From: Vibrio ziniensis
GTDB lineage: Bacteria > Pseudomonadota > Gammaproteobacteria > Enterobacterales > Vibrionaceae
Direction: 5' to 3'
Length of the DNA stretch: 64,000 bases
Assembly (NCBI RefSeq): GCF_011064285.1
Contig: NZ_CP049331.1
Span: forward strand, 2,108,001-2,172,000
Under the pieces are notes generated by a model, which worked only from the letters and a program-made list of their open reading frames with translations, had not been told where the DNA came from and ran no database searches. The position numbers were made by a program, and so were the translations under genes. Below, piece after piece: positions 9,736 to 18,293 of this stretch (positions are counted from its first letter, which is position 1; every line of letters begins with the position of its first letter).

Positions 9736-10803
9736 ATGTGTACCGACCATCAATGGATAAACAGCGCTATTCGAAAAATTGAAGCTGACTATCAACGTTC
9801 TGCTGACACTCATTTAATCAAACTTGATTTACCATGCTTGCAGGGTGTTGATATATATCTGAAAGATGAAAGTACTCATCCTACAGGTTCATTAAAACAC
9901 CGCCTTGCCCGCTCACTGTTTCTTTATGCTATTTGTAACGGATGGATAGGGCCAGAAACCCCCATTATTGAATCATCCTCAGGCAGTACTGCTGTTTCAG
10001 AAGCGTATTTTGCTCGTCTACTCGGCTTGCCCTTTATTGCTGTCATGCCGAAATGCACTGCAATAAAAAAGATAGAGCAAATTGAGTTCTATGGTGGCAA
10101 AGCGCACTTGGTAGATCGTTCTGATCAAATTTATGCAGAATCACGTCGTTTAGCGGCTGAACTGAATGGTCATTATATGGACCAATTCACTTATGCAGAG
10201 CGTGCAACAGACTGGCGTGGTAATAGCAATATTGCAGATAGCATCTATAGCCAAATGAAAATGGAAGATCATCCTGTTCCAACCTGGATTGTGATGAGCC
10301 CTGGCACTGGTGGCACTTCAGCTACGATTGGGCGTTTTATCCGCTATCAACAGCACAACACCAAGTTGTGTGTAGTTGACCCACAGAATTCTGTTTTTTT
10401 TGATTTCTATAAAACACGTAACCCTGATATCCGATTAGGCTTCGGAAGCAAAATTGAGGGTATCGGTCGTCCTAGAGTAGAACCTAGCTTCATTCCTAAT
10501 GTGGTTGATGAAATGCTTCAAATTCCAGACGCGGCAAGCGTAGCTACAGTTCATTGGTTAGAAGGCATTCTTGGAAGAAAAGCGGGGGCATCGACAGGAA
10601 CAAACCTCTACGGAGCATTGCAACTAGCGGGCGAGATGAAACGTAAAGGTGAAACAGGTTCAATTGTCACCTTGTTATGCGACAGTGGCGAACGTTACTT
10701 AGACACTTACTACAACACTGATTGGGTCGCGAACAACATTGGTGATCTTTCTCCATATCTATCAAAACTGGAAATTTTCTCTAAAACTGGCGAGTTGGAT
10801 TAA
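9736..10803 (+). CDS. PLP-dependent cysteine synthase-family enzyme, probable L-cysteine desulfhydrase
   Basis: This is a fold-type II PLP enzyme of the cysteine synthase/beta-tryptophan synthase superfamily. The Schiff-base lysine is Lys54 in TGSLKHRLA. The substrate loop reads [11 protein letters not shown], and the glycine-rich phosphate loop is [12 protein letters not shown]. At 355 residues it is longer than CysK/CysM (about 300-320) and resembles the Cds1 group, some members of which degrade cysteine to pyruvate, ammonia and sulfide. Its divergent neighbour is a DecR/CyuR-like regulator, which supports cysteine breakdown over synthesis (inference). Confidence 0.8.
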   Translation: MCTDHQWINSAIRKIEADYQRSADTHLIKLDLPCLQGVDIYLKDESTHPTGSLKHRLARSLFLYAICNGWIGPETPIIESSSGSTAVSEAYFARLLGLPFIAVMPKCTAIKKIEQIEFYGGKAHLVDRSDQIYAESRRLAAELNGHYMDQFTYAERATDWRGNSNIADSIYSQMKMEDHPVPTWIVMSPGTGGTSATIGRFIRYQQHNTKLCVVDPQNSVFFDFYKTRNPDIRLGFGSKIEGIGRPRVEPSFIPNVVDEMLQIPDAASVATVHWLEGILGRKAGASTGTNLYGALQLAGEMKRKGETGSIVTLLCDSGERYLDTYYNTDWVANNIGDLSPYLSKLEIFSKTGELD

Positions 10804-10900
10804 GCCTATTGTTATCTAATGAAATAAGAAGCGGATGACAGATTCTTTGTCACTTTTCTTTTATAGTCTTGTCGATTCAAGAAAAGTGTGGAGAGCCAGA

Positions 10901-11368
10901 ATGAACGTTCGTATTGTTGAATTTACACCAAGAAAAGTAGCCATTTTCAGTCATCAAGGTGCACCCGAACAATTGATGAACAGTGTTGAAAATTTCGTTT
11001 CATGGCGTAAAGAAACGGGGCTATCACCTATATCTACCAGCGACACATTCGGTATTCCATATAGCGACCCGAATGAAACAGACAAAACGAAGTTTCGTTT
11101 CGACATCGCAGGCAGTGTTGAAGAAGATATTCCACAAAACCAATTTGGTGTGGTAAATGGAGTGCTCACCGGAGGTAAATGTGCCGTATTAAGACACTAC
11201 GGTAATTTAGATCTCATCAGTCAAACCGTACACGCCTTATATCGTAACTGGCTACCTACTAGCGGCGAGCGAACAAGTGGCGAGCCGTGCTTCTTTCATT
11301 ATCTAAACATCGGACCAAATACAGAAAAGAGCGCACTACAAACTGATGTTTATCTTCCTCTAAAGTAA
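10901..11368 (+). CDS. GyrI-like (SbmC) small-molecule-binding domain protein
   Basis: This cytoplasmic protein has the AraC effector-binding/GyrI fold. It opens MNVRIVEFTPRKVAIFSHQG and contains the SWRKETGLSP and FGIPYSDP segments typical of SbmC/GyrI. In E. coli SbmC protects DNA gyrase from microcin B17 and other poisons; whether this one does is unknown. The frame is open from 10835, but the ATG at 10901 gives 155 residues, close to SbmC (157), and has GGAGAG upstream. A terminator-like inverted repeat follows. Confidence 0.78.
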   Translation: MNVRIVEFTPRKVAIFSHQGAPEQLMNSVENFVSWRKETGLSPISTSDTFGIPYSDPNETDKTKFRFDIAGSVEEDIPQNQFGVVNGVLTGGKCAVLRHYGNLDLISQTVHALYRNWLPTSGERTSGEPCFFHYLNIGPNTEKSALQTDVYLPLK

Positions 11369-11400
11369 TTTTCGAGTTCATCAGTTTTATAAATGCAAAT

Positions 11401-11466
11401 GCCGCTTTTTGTTCAACTTCGTTAACCAATTTCAGGTTTTCAAAGAGCGAACAAAAAGCGGCTTTT
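11401..11466. terminator. Long inverted repeat, bidirectional terminator between convergent genes
   Basis: The 14-bp perfect arms GCCGCTTTTTGTTC and GAACAAAAAGCGGC close a 34-nt loop. TTTT follows on the plus strand. It separates the GyrI-like gene from the convergent DUF1244 gene and probably serves mainly the former. Confidence 0.7.
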
Positions 11467-11484
11467 GTTTATCTCGTTTTTTAA

Positions 11485-11799
11485 TTATTTCTGTTTTGCT
11501 TCAAACGCAGCCAACTGCTCAGGTGTTGCTGGAGGCTGATGATTCGCTTTCCACTCATCGTAGGTCATACCGTAAACACGTTCACGAGCATCATCAATGG
11601 TGAGATCTTTGCCTGCATTTTCCGCTTCGGCTTGATACCACTTACAGAAACAATTACGGCAGAAGCCAGCAAGTATCATCAAATCAATATTTTGCACATC
11701 TTTGTTTTCGTCCAAATGCGCTAATAGGCGACGAAACACCGCAGCATCAAGCTTGTCTTGTTCTTCTTGGCTTAGGCTTTTGTATTTAAATTCGGCCAT
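11485..11799 (-). CDS. DUF1244 family protein
   Basis: This small cytoplasmic protein of 104 residues has no assigned function. The conserved core GFCRNCFCKWY has three cysteines in CxxCxC spacing, and the following AREKVYGMxYxEWK-like stretch (here RVYGMTYDEWK) is diagnostic of DUF1244. The cysteines could bind a metal, but this is a guess from spacing. The ATG has AAGGAA five bases upstream. It lies downstream of the Tim44-domain gene on the same strand, separated by that gene's terminator. Confidence 0.85.
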   Translation of the reverse strand: MAEFKYKSLSQEEQDKLDAAVFRRLLAHLDENKDVQNIDLMILAGFCRNCFCKWYQAEAENAGKDLTIDDARERVYGMTYDEWKANHQPPATPEQLAAFEAKQK

Positions 11800-11871
11800 G
11801 ATATTTCCTTTTCTTGTTTGACTTTACCACTCAACTTTACGTCGTTTGGTTTAATTATTCCTTATGATGCC

Positions 11872-11904
11872 AATAACAAAACGCCCAAGACAAGCTCGGG
11901 CGTT
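11872..11904 (-). terminator. Terminator of the Tim44-domain gene
   Basis: Read on the minus strand, AACGCCC pairs with GGGCGTT around an 11-nt loop and is followed by TTGTTATT. It lies 33 bases beyond the stop codon of the minus-strand gene at 11937. Confidence 0.75.
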
Positions 11905-11936
11905 ATATAAAATCAATTATGTGACTTAATTGATCA

Positions 11937-12809
11937 TTAAGCTTGGATACCAACGATTAACCAAGGTGCATTTGGTACAGTTAGGTCACGCTCTAAATGC
12001 CAGATATCTTCTATGTTCTCTTCAATACCTTCTACCGCATCACGGTAGCGACCACTGAACTGAAGGCTAAGTTGGCCTTTAGTTGCATCGTAGTCTGCAC
12101 GAACAATTTCTGCATCCACATACATTACGTCAGTGTGTTGATCACCTTCCAGTTTCGCACGCTCTTCTTTCAGATCCGCAAACAAACTTGGTGATACATA
12201 TTCTTCAATCGTATCAAGCTGATTGTAGTTCCAAGCACCTTGAAGAATACGGTAGTGTTCACGAGCACCGCTAATAAAAGACGCTTGGTCAAAACCCGGT
12301 GGGTAGTTGTGTGGAACATCGCTAGCTGCCATTGTTCCAAAACCACCAGCAGCTTGTGGCTGCTCAAAGTTGTGTACGTTTGGTTGCTCATGCATGTTAC
12401 GGTTCATACCGCCGAACGCTGGTTGCTGCTGGCTCTGATTCATGCTGCCTTGTTTTGCTCCCAACATACCGCGCAAGAATTTAAATGCGAAATAAGCAAT
12501 CAAACCCATGATTAGAATGTCTAGGAACTGGATACCCTCGAATGCACCACCGAAGAAGGCCGCTAACAAACCACCAGCGAGTAAGCCACCAAGCAAACCA
12601 CCCATCAGGCCTTTCTTGCCTGCGTTTGGCGCAGCTTTGGTTGCATCTTTGTTGATGGTGCTAGTGTTTTGACTTTGCTGTTTAGGAGCAGGGGCCGTTT
12701 TAAAGCTGCTACCGAATGACTTACCGCCACCAAATTTTTTGGCTTCAGCTACCGGAGTGACAGCAACAGAAACCATCAGAAGTGCGATCAGCGAGAACAA
12801 ACGTTTCAT
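11937..12809 (-). CDS. Tim44-like domain membrane protein
   Basis: This is an exported or membrane-anchored protein. A signal-type N-terminus ends AEAKKFGGGKSFG. A Gly-, Ser-, Gln- and Asn-rich linker is interrupted by a hydrophobic glycine-rich region (GLLGGLLAGGLLAAFFGG and FLDILIMGLIAYFAF, about residues 68-112). A C-terminal Tim44-like domain (about 170-285) ends in DIWHLERDLTVPNAPWLIVGIQA. In mitochondria Tim44 tethers the import motor; the role of the bacterial relatives is unclear. The ATG has AAGGA. It is divergent from a TetR-type gene. Confidence 0.85.
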   Translation of the reverse strand: MKRLFSLIALLMVSVAVTPVAEAKKFGGGKSFGSSFKTAPAPKQQSQNTSTINKDATKAAPNAGKKGLMGGLLGGLLAGGLLAAFFGGAFEGIQFLDILIMGLIAYFAFKFLRGMLGAKQGSMNQSQQQPAFGGMNRNMHEQPNVHNFEQPQAAGGFGTMAASDVPHNYPPGFDQASFISGAREHYRILQGAWNYNQLDTIEEYVSPSLFADLKEERAKLEGDQHTDVMYVDAEIVRADYDATKGQLSLQFSGRYRDAVEGIEENIEDIWHLERDLTVPNAPWLIVGIQA

Positions 12810-12945
12810 ACTTATCCTTCACGTTATAGTTTTACGAGGGTGTTATAGAGACTATCTATATTTGTGACACATCATATCCACTTCACTCGGACAATAAAAC
12901 GCTTTTGCAGTGAGGACTTGTATCAGAATATTGCAAACCTAGTAA

Positions 12946-12974
12946 TTGACGCTCTAGAACATGCTTATTAGAAT
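12946..12974 (+). promoter_or_regulatory. Sigma-70-type promoter of the TetR-family gene
   Basis: TTGACG (12946-12951) and TAGAAT (12969-12974) are 17 bp apart. Transcription would begin near 12981. That is downstream of the ATG at 12961, so the longest frame cannot be the translated one. Confidence 0.65.
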
Positions 12975-12993
12975 ATCGAACGATGTTCATTAT
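12973..12993. promoter_or_regulatory. Probable autoregulatory operator of the TetR-family gene
   Basis: ATATCGAAC and GTTCATTAT form an imperfect palindrome around GAT (core GAAC-GAT-GTTC perfect, 7 of 9 arm bases paired). It overlaps the -10 element and start point of the promoter at 12946-12974. This is a classical autorepression layout for TetR proteins. Confidence 0.5.
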
Positions 12994-13005
12994 ATTATTC
13001 CGGTT

Positions 13006-13602
13006 ATGGCGAGACGAAACGATCATACAAGAGAGGAATTAATCACTCTCACACTCAGTTCCGTGAAGGATTTTTTAACTGAACACTCCTATCACGAACT
13101 CAGTCTACGTAAAGTGGCAAACATGATTGGCTATGTGCCGAGTACATTGGTGAATGTGTTTGGTAACTATAACCTATTGTTATTGCACGTCGTTGCTGAG
13201 ACTCTCGATGAACTGGCGTTAGAATCCCAAAACGTGGTGAGCGAATGCCAAGATTCCGAACAAGCCCTCTATCAACTAGCGTATTGCTATCACGATTTTG
13301 CGCAGAAAAACCCTTACCGCTGGCAACTCATATTTGAACACAAGATGAACGGTGAAGACCTTCCACAATGGCAAGCTGAGCGTATCGATAATATGACCAG
13401 TATGCTGGAAGATTTGCTTACAATATTTGCACCACATCGTTCGCCTCGTGAAGTTCTACAAGCAAGTCGTGTGCTTTGGTCTGGCGTTCACGGGATAACT
13501 TTATTGAGCGTTGACGATAAGTTTTTCGCTAATGAGCCTATTGATGGCAAGAAGCTGATTCAGAACCTACTCTCTAACTACCTGAGTAATTGGTCTCATT
13601 AA
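13006..13602 (+). CDS. TetR-family transcriptional regulator
   Basis: This DNA-binding repressor probably controls itself and the transporter-acyltransferase gene that begins 12 bases after it. The N-terminal helix-turn-helix (about 10-60) reads REELITLTLSSVKDF and ELSLRKVANMIGYVPSTLVNVFGNY. The ligand-binding helices follow, including FAQKNPYRWQLIFEHKM. I chose the ATG at 13006 (198 residues, MARRNDHTREE) over 12961 because the promoter start point falls between them and a palindrome covers 12973-12993. The effector is unknown; a lipid or fatty acid would suit the neighbour. Confidence 0.85.
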   Translation: MARRNDHTREELITLTLSSVKDFLTEHSYHELSLRKVANMIGYVPSTLVNVFGNYNLLLLHVVAETLDELALESQNVVSECQDSEQALYQLAYCYHDFAQKNPYRWQLIFEHKMNGEDLPQWQAERIDNMTSMLEDLLTIFAPHRSPREVLQASRVLWSGVHGITLLSVDDKFFANEPIDGKKLIQNLLSNYLSNWSH

Positions 13603-13614
13603 TAAGGACATAGG

Positions 13615-15486
13615 ATGTCACAACATCAAACACCGTTGCTTAAACAACGACGTTTTCTCCCGTATTTTGTGACGCAGTTTTTTGGCGCATTCAACGACAA
13701 CATATTTAAAAATGTTTTGCTACTTTTCGTCGCCTTTTCAGGCAGTGCTATTCTGCCAATTTCCAGCCATCTGTTTATCAACTTAGCGGCAGGGTTGTTC
13801 ATCCTTCCATTTTTTCTTTTCTCTGCATCTGCTGGCGTACTTGCGGATAAATATGAAAAATCTTGGTTTATACGCAAGGTTAAACTGATCGAAATCGCCA
13901 TCATGTGTTTGGGCGCAATCGGCTTTATTACCGAAAGTTACCTTGTTTTGCTTTTAATGCTGTTTTTGATGGGCACACAATCGGCATTTTTCGGGCCAGT
14001 GAAATATGCATTGTTACCTCAACAACTCAAAGCAAATGAACTGGTTTCTGGCAATGCACTCGTTGAGGCGGGCACTTTCCTTGCCATACTAGTTGGTACG
14101 ATTGGTGCTGGCGTCATTGCATCGCTCGATCATGCGAAATACATCGCTGCCACTTGTGTGGTGGTCTTTTCAGTTTGTGGCTACTTAGCAAGTCGCTTTA
14201 TACCTAAAGCTCCCGCGGGTAACCCACACATTCACTTTACTTGGCACCCAATCCGCCAGACTCGCCATACGTTATCTATTGCGAAAAGTGATCGAGCTAT
14301 ATTTCTATGTATTATGGCGATCAGTTGGTTTTGGTTCCTTGGTGCAACTTATTTAACCCAGTTTCCAAACTTCACTAAGCTACATCTTAACGGTACGGAA
14401 AGTGCTGTTTCTTTCTTACTTGCTCTTTTTTCAGTCGGCATCGCACTTGGATCACTCAGTTGTGACAAGCTATCAAATCACCACATTGAAATTGGCATTG
14501 TGCCTATTGGTAGCTTAGGCATTACGCTGTTTGGCTACTTAATGGCAACGAGTATTCCAGCCTCTTTACCTATTTTCCATCAAATGAGTGAGTTCGTACT
14601 TTACCAGCCTCTTTGGCCTCTGTTCTGTTACTTGCTTTTATTAGGCGCTTCAGGCGGTGTATTTATTGTTCCACTTTATGCCTTAATGCAACAACGGGCC
14701 AAGCAAAGCCAACGAGCACAAGTGATTGCAGCCCTAAACATATATAACTCATTATTCATGGTAGGTAGTGCCGTTCTCGGAATTGTCTGTTTATCCTTAT
14801 TAGAGCTGTCGATTACTCAGCTTTTTATCCTAATTTCCGTTATTAACCTGTTAACGGCCGCATTTGTCTTTTTACAGGTGCCTATTTTCGCTGTTCGGCT
14901 GTTGGTTTGGGCATTAACACATACCATTTACCGAGTGAGACACACTAACCTCAACCATATTCCAGAACATGGTGGGGCTCTGATCGTCTGCAATCATGTC
15001 AGCTATATGGATGCACTACTGCTTAGTGCCGCTAGCCCACGGCTGATTCGTTTTGTGATGGAAGAAGATTATGCAAACTTTCCGATACTGCGCGGCTTTT
15101 TAAAGCGTGCAGGCGTGATCCCTATCTGCGCCCGCAACAGACGTTCAATACTCAGCGCATTCAATGAAGTTGAACACGCTTTAAATGAAGGTCATCTGGT
15201 GTGTATTTTCCCCGAAGGTCGCCTCACGGCAGACGGTGAAATGAACGAGTTCATGCGCGGATTAGACATCATATTAAAACGCAGTCCTGTTCCTGTTATC
15301 CCTATGGCACTAAAAGGCTTATGGGGCAGCTACTTTAGCCGATGCAAAGGGCGAGCTTGTAAAGGTCTACCAAGCCGCTTCTGGTCACGTTTAGAAATTG
15401 AAGCAGGTCCTGCGATTGCCTCCAAAGATGCGTCTTCAGAACTCATGTTCGAAAAAGTCGCTCAATTACGCGGTGATTGGCGTTAA
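13615..15486 (+). CDS. MFS transporter fused to a PlsC-type acyltransferase (LplT-PlsC fusion)
   Basis: This inner-membrane fusion probably flips lysophospholipids inward and reacylates them. Residues about 1-420 form a 12-helix MFS domain resembling LplT (LPYFVTQFFGAFNDNIFKN-type start). Residues about 435-623 form a PlsC acyltransferase with His461 and Asp466 in NHVSYMD and with FPEGR at 532-536. E. coli splits these jobs between LplT and Aas, and Aas also carries an acyl-ACP synthetase domain. That third domain is absent here. It follows a TetR-type gene in an apparent operon. Confidence 0.88.
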   Translation: MSQHQTPLLKQRRFLPYFVTQFFGAFNDNIFKNVLLLFVAFSGSAILPISSHLFINLAAGLFILPFFLFSASAGVLADKYEKSWFIRKVKLIEIAIMCLGAIGFITESYLVLLLMLFLMGTQSAFFGPVKYALLPQQLKANELVSGNALVEAGTFLAILVGTIGAGVIASLDHAKYIAATCVVVFSVCGYLASRFIPKAPAGNPHIHFTWHPIRQTRHTLSIAKSDRAIFLCIMAISWFWFLGATYLTQFPNFTKLHLNGTESAVSFLLALFSVGIALGSLSCDKLSNHHIEIGIVPIGSLGITLFGYLMATSIPASLPIFHQMSEFVLYQPLWPLFCYLLLLGASGGVFIVPLYALMQQRAKQSQRAQVIAALNIYNSLFMVGSAVLGIVCLSLLELSITQLFILISVINLLTAAFVFLQVPIFAVRLLVWALTHTIYRVRHTNLNHIPEHGGALIVCNHVSYMDALLLSAASPRLIRFVMEEDYANFPILRGFLKRAGVIPICARNRRSILSAFNEVEHALNEGHLVCIFPEGRLTADGEMNEFMRGLDIILKRSPVPVIPMALKGLWGSYFSRCKGRACKGLPSRFWSRLEIEAGPAIASKDASSELMFEKVAQLRGDWR

Positions 15487-15615
15487 ATGGTCGTTAAAAC
15501 TACTTGTTCAATTTATCTAAACAGATGTTCAATACATTAAGATTTTCTGACCGACAGCTTGTGGTTACAATGCCTCTCCATACTGATTAGAGAATGTTGT
15601 TTTAAGGCCGTCACT

Positions 15616-16542
15616 ATGAACATCAAACCTATACACCTTCCATTTTGGCTTGGTGGTGCACTATGCCTTTCTCCTTGGATTACCTCTCCGAGTGCATTGG
15701 TGATGGGTTTTTTAGTTGCTTCCTTGGGCTGGGTTCCCACTCATATTCCTATCGCTAAACTCACTAAAAAACTACTGGCTTACTCGATCGTCGGCTTGGG
15801 CTTCGGCATTCCACTGCAACAAGCATTAAACGTTACTAGTGATGGCATAGGTCTTATTCTGGCAACGATTTGTGGCACGCTCGTTATTGGCACTGTTGTC
15901 GCTAAAGCTATGGGAATTGAGAAGAAAACTGGACACTTAATCGCGTCCGGTACTGCTATATGTGGCGGTAGTGCTATCGCAGCTGTTGCTCCAGCCATTA
16001 ATGCTGATGATGACCAAACAGGTTTGGCTTTGGGAACAGTATTCGTGCTTAATTCAGTCGCCTTGTTTATTTTCCCAATGATTGGTCATGCCTTATCACT
16101 CGACCAACATACTTTTGGCACATGGGCAGCAATTGCTATTCATGATACGTCATCAGTAGTAGGTGCAGCTTCTGCTTACGGCGAAGAAGCATTAAAGACA
16201 GCAACCACACTAAAACTGGCACGAGCGCTTTGGATAGTGCCGGTGGCACTAGTCAGTGCTTGGATGTTTAAGAGCCAGTCGAAAAAACTGACTATTCCTT
16301 ACTTTATTCTTTTTTACTGTCTGGCGATTGGTTTTAGCGACTTATTTCCACAGTGGCAACAAATTTACCAAGGGGTATTTTCGCTTGCAAAACAAGCTCT
16401 GGTGATATGTCTGTTTTTGATTGGATGCAGCATTTCTCCGGCTCGATTGAAAGCGTCAGGACCTAAACCACTGCTGTTTGGTATTACTCTTTGGATTGCG
16501 ATCTCAGTATCGTCTTTGAGCTGGTTGCTTCTCGTTGATTAA
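15616..16542 (+). CDS. YeiH/UPF0324-family membrane transporter, putative sulfate exporter family
   Basis: This inner-membrane protein of 308 residues has about ten helices. The family signature [35 protein letters not shown] is present here in near-standard form (around residues 95-130). [20 protein letters not shown] follows around 175-195. The family is annotated as a putative sulfate or organosulfur exporter, but substrates are poorly proven. The frame is open from 15559; the ATG at 15616 is chosen because AAGG precedes it and the protein then begins at its first helix. Confidence 0.85.
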   Translation: MNIKPIHLPFWLGGALCLSPWITSPSALVMGFLVASLGWVPTHIPIAKLTKKLLAYSIVGLGFGIPLQQALNVTSDGIGLILATICGTLVIGTVVAKAMGIEKKTGHLIASGTAICGGSAIAAVAPAINADDDQTGLALGTVFVLNSVALFIFPMIGHALSLDQHTFGTWAAIAIHDTSSVVGAASAYGEEALKTATTLKLARALWIVPVALVSAWMFKSQSKKLTIPYFILFYCLAIGFSDLFPQWQQIYQGVFSLAKQALVICLFLIGCSISPARLKASGPKPLLFGITLWIAISVSSLSWLLLVD

Positions 16543-16577
16543 GGTTATCTAATTGGCTTTGGCTGCTTAGTACATTT

Positions 16578-16733
16578 TTACGGTTTATTGATTTGTACTG
16601 GCTTGATTGAAAAACTGAGTAATACGACAAGCAAGAATGCGCTCAGCTCTGCCACCGAACGTATCCAACCCACTTGTGTAAGTGCCATCAATAGCTGCAA
16701 TGCGATGGTAATGATTAAAAGCCCTTTGAACAT
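16578..16733 (-). CDS. Small membrane protein, 51 residues
   Basis: I do not recognise the family. The 51 residues form two hydrophobic helices (about 4-18, GLLIITIALQLLMAL, and 28-42, AELSAFLLVVLLSF) around a short polar turn. The C-terminus is SIKPVQINKP. The ATG is preceded by AAGGGG at good spacing, the strongest evidence that it is real. It lies between the YeiH-type gene and menE, 132 bases past the menE stop codon on the same strand. It could be an accessory subunit or a stress peptide. Confidence 0.6.
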   Translation of the reverse strand: MFKGLLIITIALQLLMALTQVGWIRSVAELSAFLLVVLLSFSIKPVQINKP

Positions 16734-16865
16734 ATAAGCCCCTTGAACTCAGACTCTATAGTCTGAAATGCTGAAAAATCTCAGACTATTATGCTCATGA
16801 GTTATAAGAAGCGAAATTCTGTTTTGGACTAACTCATAACCACAGCTTTATTTCATACCCTGCAT

Positions 16866-18293
16866 TTATAGCGGAGTGAATTGATTTTGATATGCTGTCA
16901 GCCAATCTTTCACGGCTTTACGAGAGACTTTAATCCCTGTTTCTAATAGCTCGTCGGGCATCTGAAAATAAGCAATCGGCCACTTAAATTTTTCCAGTTT
17001 GCCATCAAGGTAAATATCACCATCAGGCTTTAACCATTGGTTATTACTACGGATTACTACCACAGGACGCGCCCCATACTCACCATCTTTAACAGGCACA
17101 ACAATGGCAAGTTGAACTTTCGGATGTTGGTTCAAGATCGTTTCAATTTCCTCACAGTGAATATTTTCACCACCGGAGATAAACAGATTGTCTGCTCGTC
17201 CAATAATAACTAATTCACCGTCCAACCATTTGCCCAAGTCTTTGCTGTCATACCACCCTTGGTCATCGACAATTGGCTTAACCATCCCTTGGAAGTAATA
17301 ACCTTGAGCCAAGGTGCTACCACCTATATAGATGCGTTCACCTTCCAGTTTGACCCGTCTTCGAGCCAACACCTTTCCAGTCGTCGAAGTTTCATTGACT
17401 CGCTTAGCGGTCACTGTCGACGCCGCCTCTGTCATCCCATACCCAAGCCAAGTTTCGATTCCTAGTTTCGCAGCTTGCAGCCCCAGATCATGAGGTATAT
17501 GACTACCGCCAAGTAATACATGACTCAGAGTAAGTTCCTGCTTACTATCAAGTAGCCTTTTTAATTGGGTAGGAACAAGAGATGCGTGAGTGACATTTTG
17601 TATATCTTTCGCTAACTCACCGTTGCCTATCTTCAAACACGCCCCAGAGTGTAGCCAACGATAAATAATAGCTAGACCAGACACATGGTACATAGGAAGG
17701 CTGAGTAGCCAAGTATCACCCGATTGATAACGGAACACATCGATTAACCCTTGCGCAGACGCAAAATGCTGTTCATGGTTATGGACCACAGCCTTAGGGT
17801 TACCCGTAGAACCAGAAGTAAAGATGATACTTGCAAGATTATTGTGTCGATACTGAGTCTGAACTAAAGAAGACAGAGTTTCGTTATGGGGTGGAATAAA
17901 CTCGATAAACTCAATATTTCGCTCCATACCGTTGAACTCTTCAGCTAAACATTGAGCACTATCAGCTAACCATAGATAAACGGTTTGTGATGATGTATAG
18001 AGCGTATTCAACTTTGCTGCTAACTGTGAAGCAGACTGAGGCATAGCAAAAGCACAAACGATACCTGACTGTTGCGCGGCCAAAAACCACATCAACATCT
18101 GAATATGGTTTCTCCCCACTAAGGTCAGTACATCGCCAGTATTAATTCCATGCGATAACAAAGCGGCTTGGTATTGCTCTACGTGACAACATAGTTGTTG
18201 CCATGTGAGAGCCACCTCCTCGCCTTGGGTATTGCTGAAACAAAGCGCCACCCTATCAGGATGGCACTGTTGATGGCGATGCCAAGGTGTCAT
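16866..18293 (-). CDS. menE: o-Succinylbenzoate-CoA ligase
   Basis: MenE activates o-succinylbenzoate with ATP and CoA for menaquinone synthesis. It is an adenylate-forming enzyme of 475 residues, with the P-loop-like IIFTSGSTGNPKAV, the WLGYGMTEAAS region and the hinge aspartate near GWYDSKDLG. The C-terminal catalytic lysine is expected near GIKVSRKAVKDW. The ATG at 18293 overlaps the menC stop as ATGA and has GGAG five bases upstream. The TTG at 18311 is less likely. It is the last gene of the men operon. Confidence 0.93.
   Translation of the reverse strand: MTPWHRHQQCHPDRVALCFSNTQGEEVALTWQQLCCHVEQYQAALLSHGINTGDVLTLVGRNHIQMLMWFLAAQQSGIVCAFAMPQSASQLAAKLNTLYTSSQTVYLWLADSAQCLAEEFNGMERNIEFIEFIPPHNETLSSLVQTQYRHNNLASIIFTSGSTGNPKAVVHNHEQHFASAQGLIDVFRYQSGDTWLLSLPMYHVSGLAIIYRWLHSGACLKIGNGELAKDIQNVTHASLVPTQLKRLLDSKQELTLSHVLLGGSHIPHDLGLQAAKLGIETWLGYGMTEAASTVTAKRVNETSTTGKVLARRRVKLEGERIYIGGSTLAQGYYFQGMVKPIVDDQGWYDSKDLGKWLDGELVIIGRADNLFISGGENIHCEEIETILNQHPKVQLAIVVPVKDGEYGARPVVVIRSNNQWLKPDGDIYLDGKLEKFKWPIAYFQMPDELLETGIKVSRKAVKDWLTAYQNQFTPL

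Noticed and set aside
12240..12515. Plus- and minus-strand frames of 65-91 codons inside the Tim44-domain gene
   Set aside because: They are shadow frames of a well-supported gene and lack starts with ribosome-binding sites.
12961..13005. Upstream start for the TetR gene
   Set aside because: The predicted transcription start lies at about 12981, after this ATG, and the region forms a palindrome.
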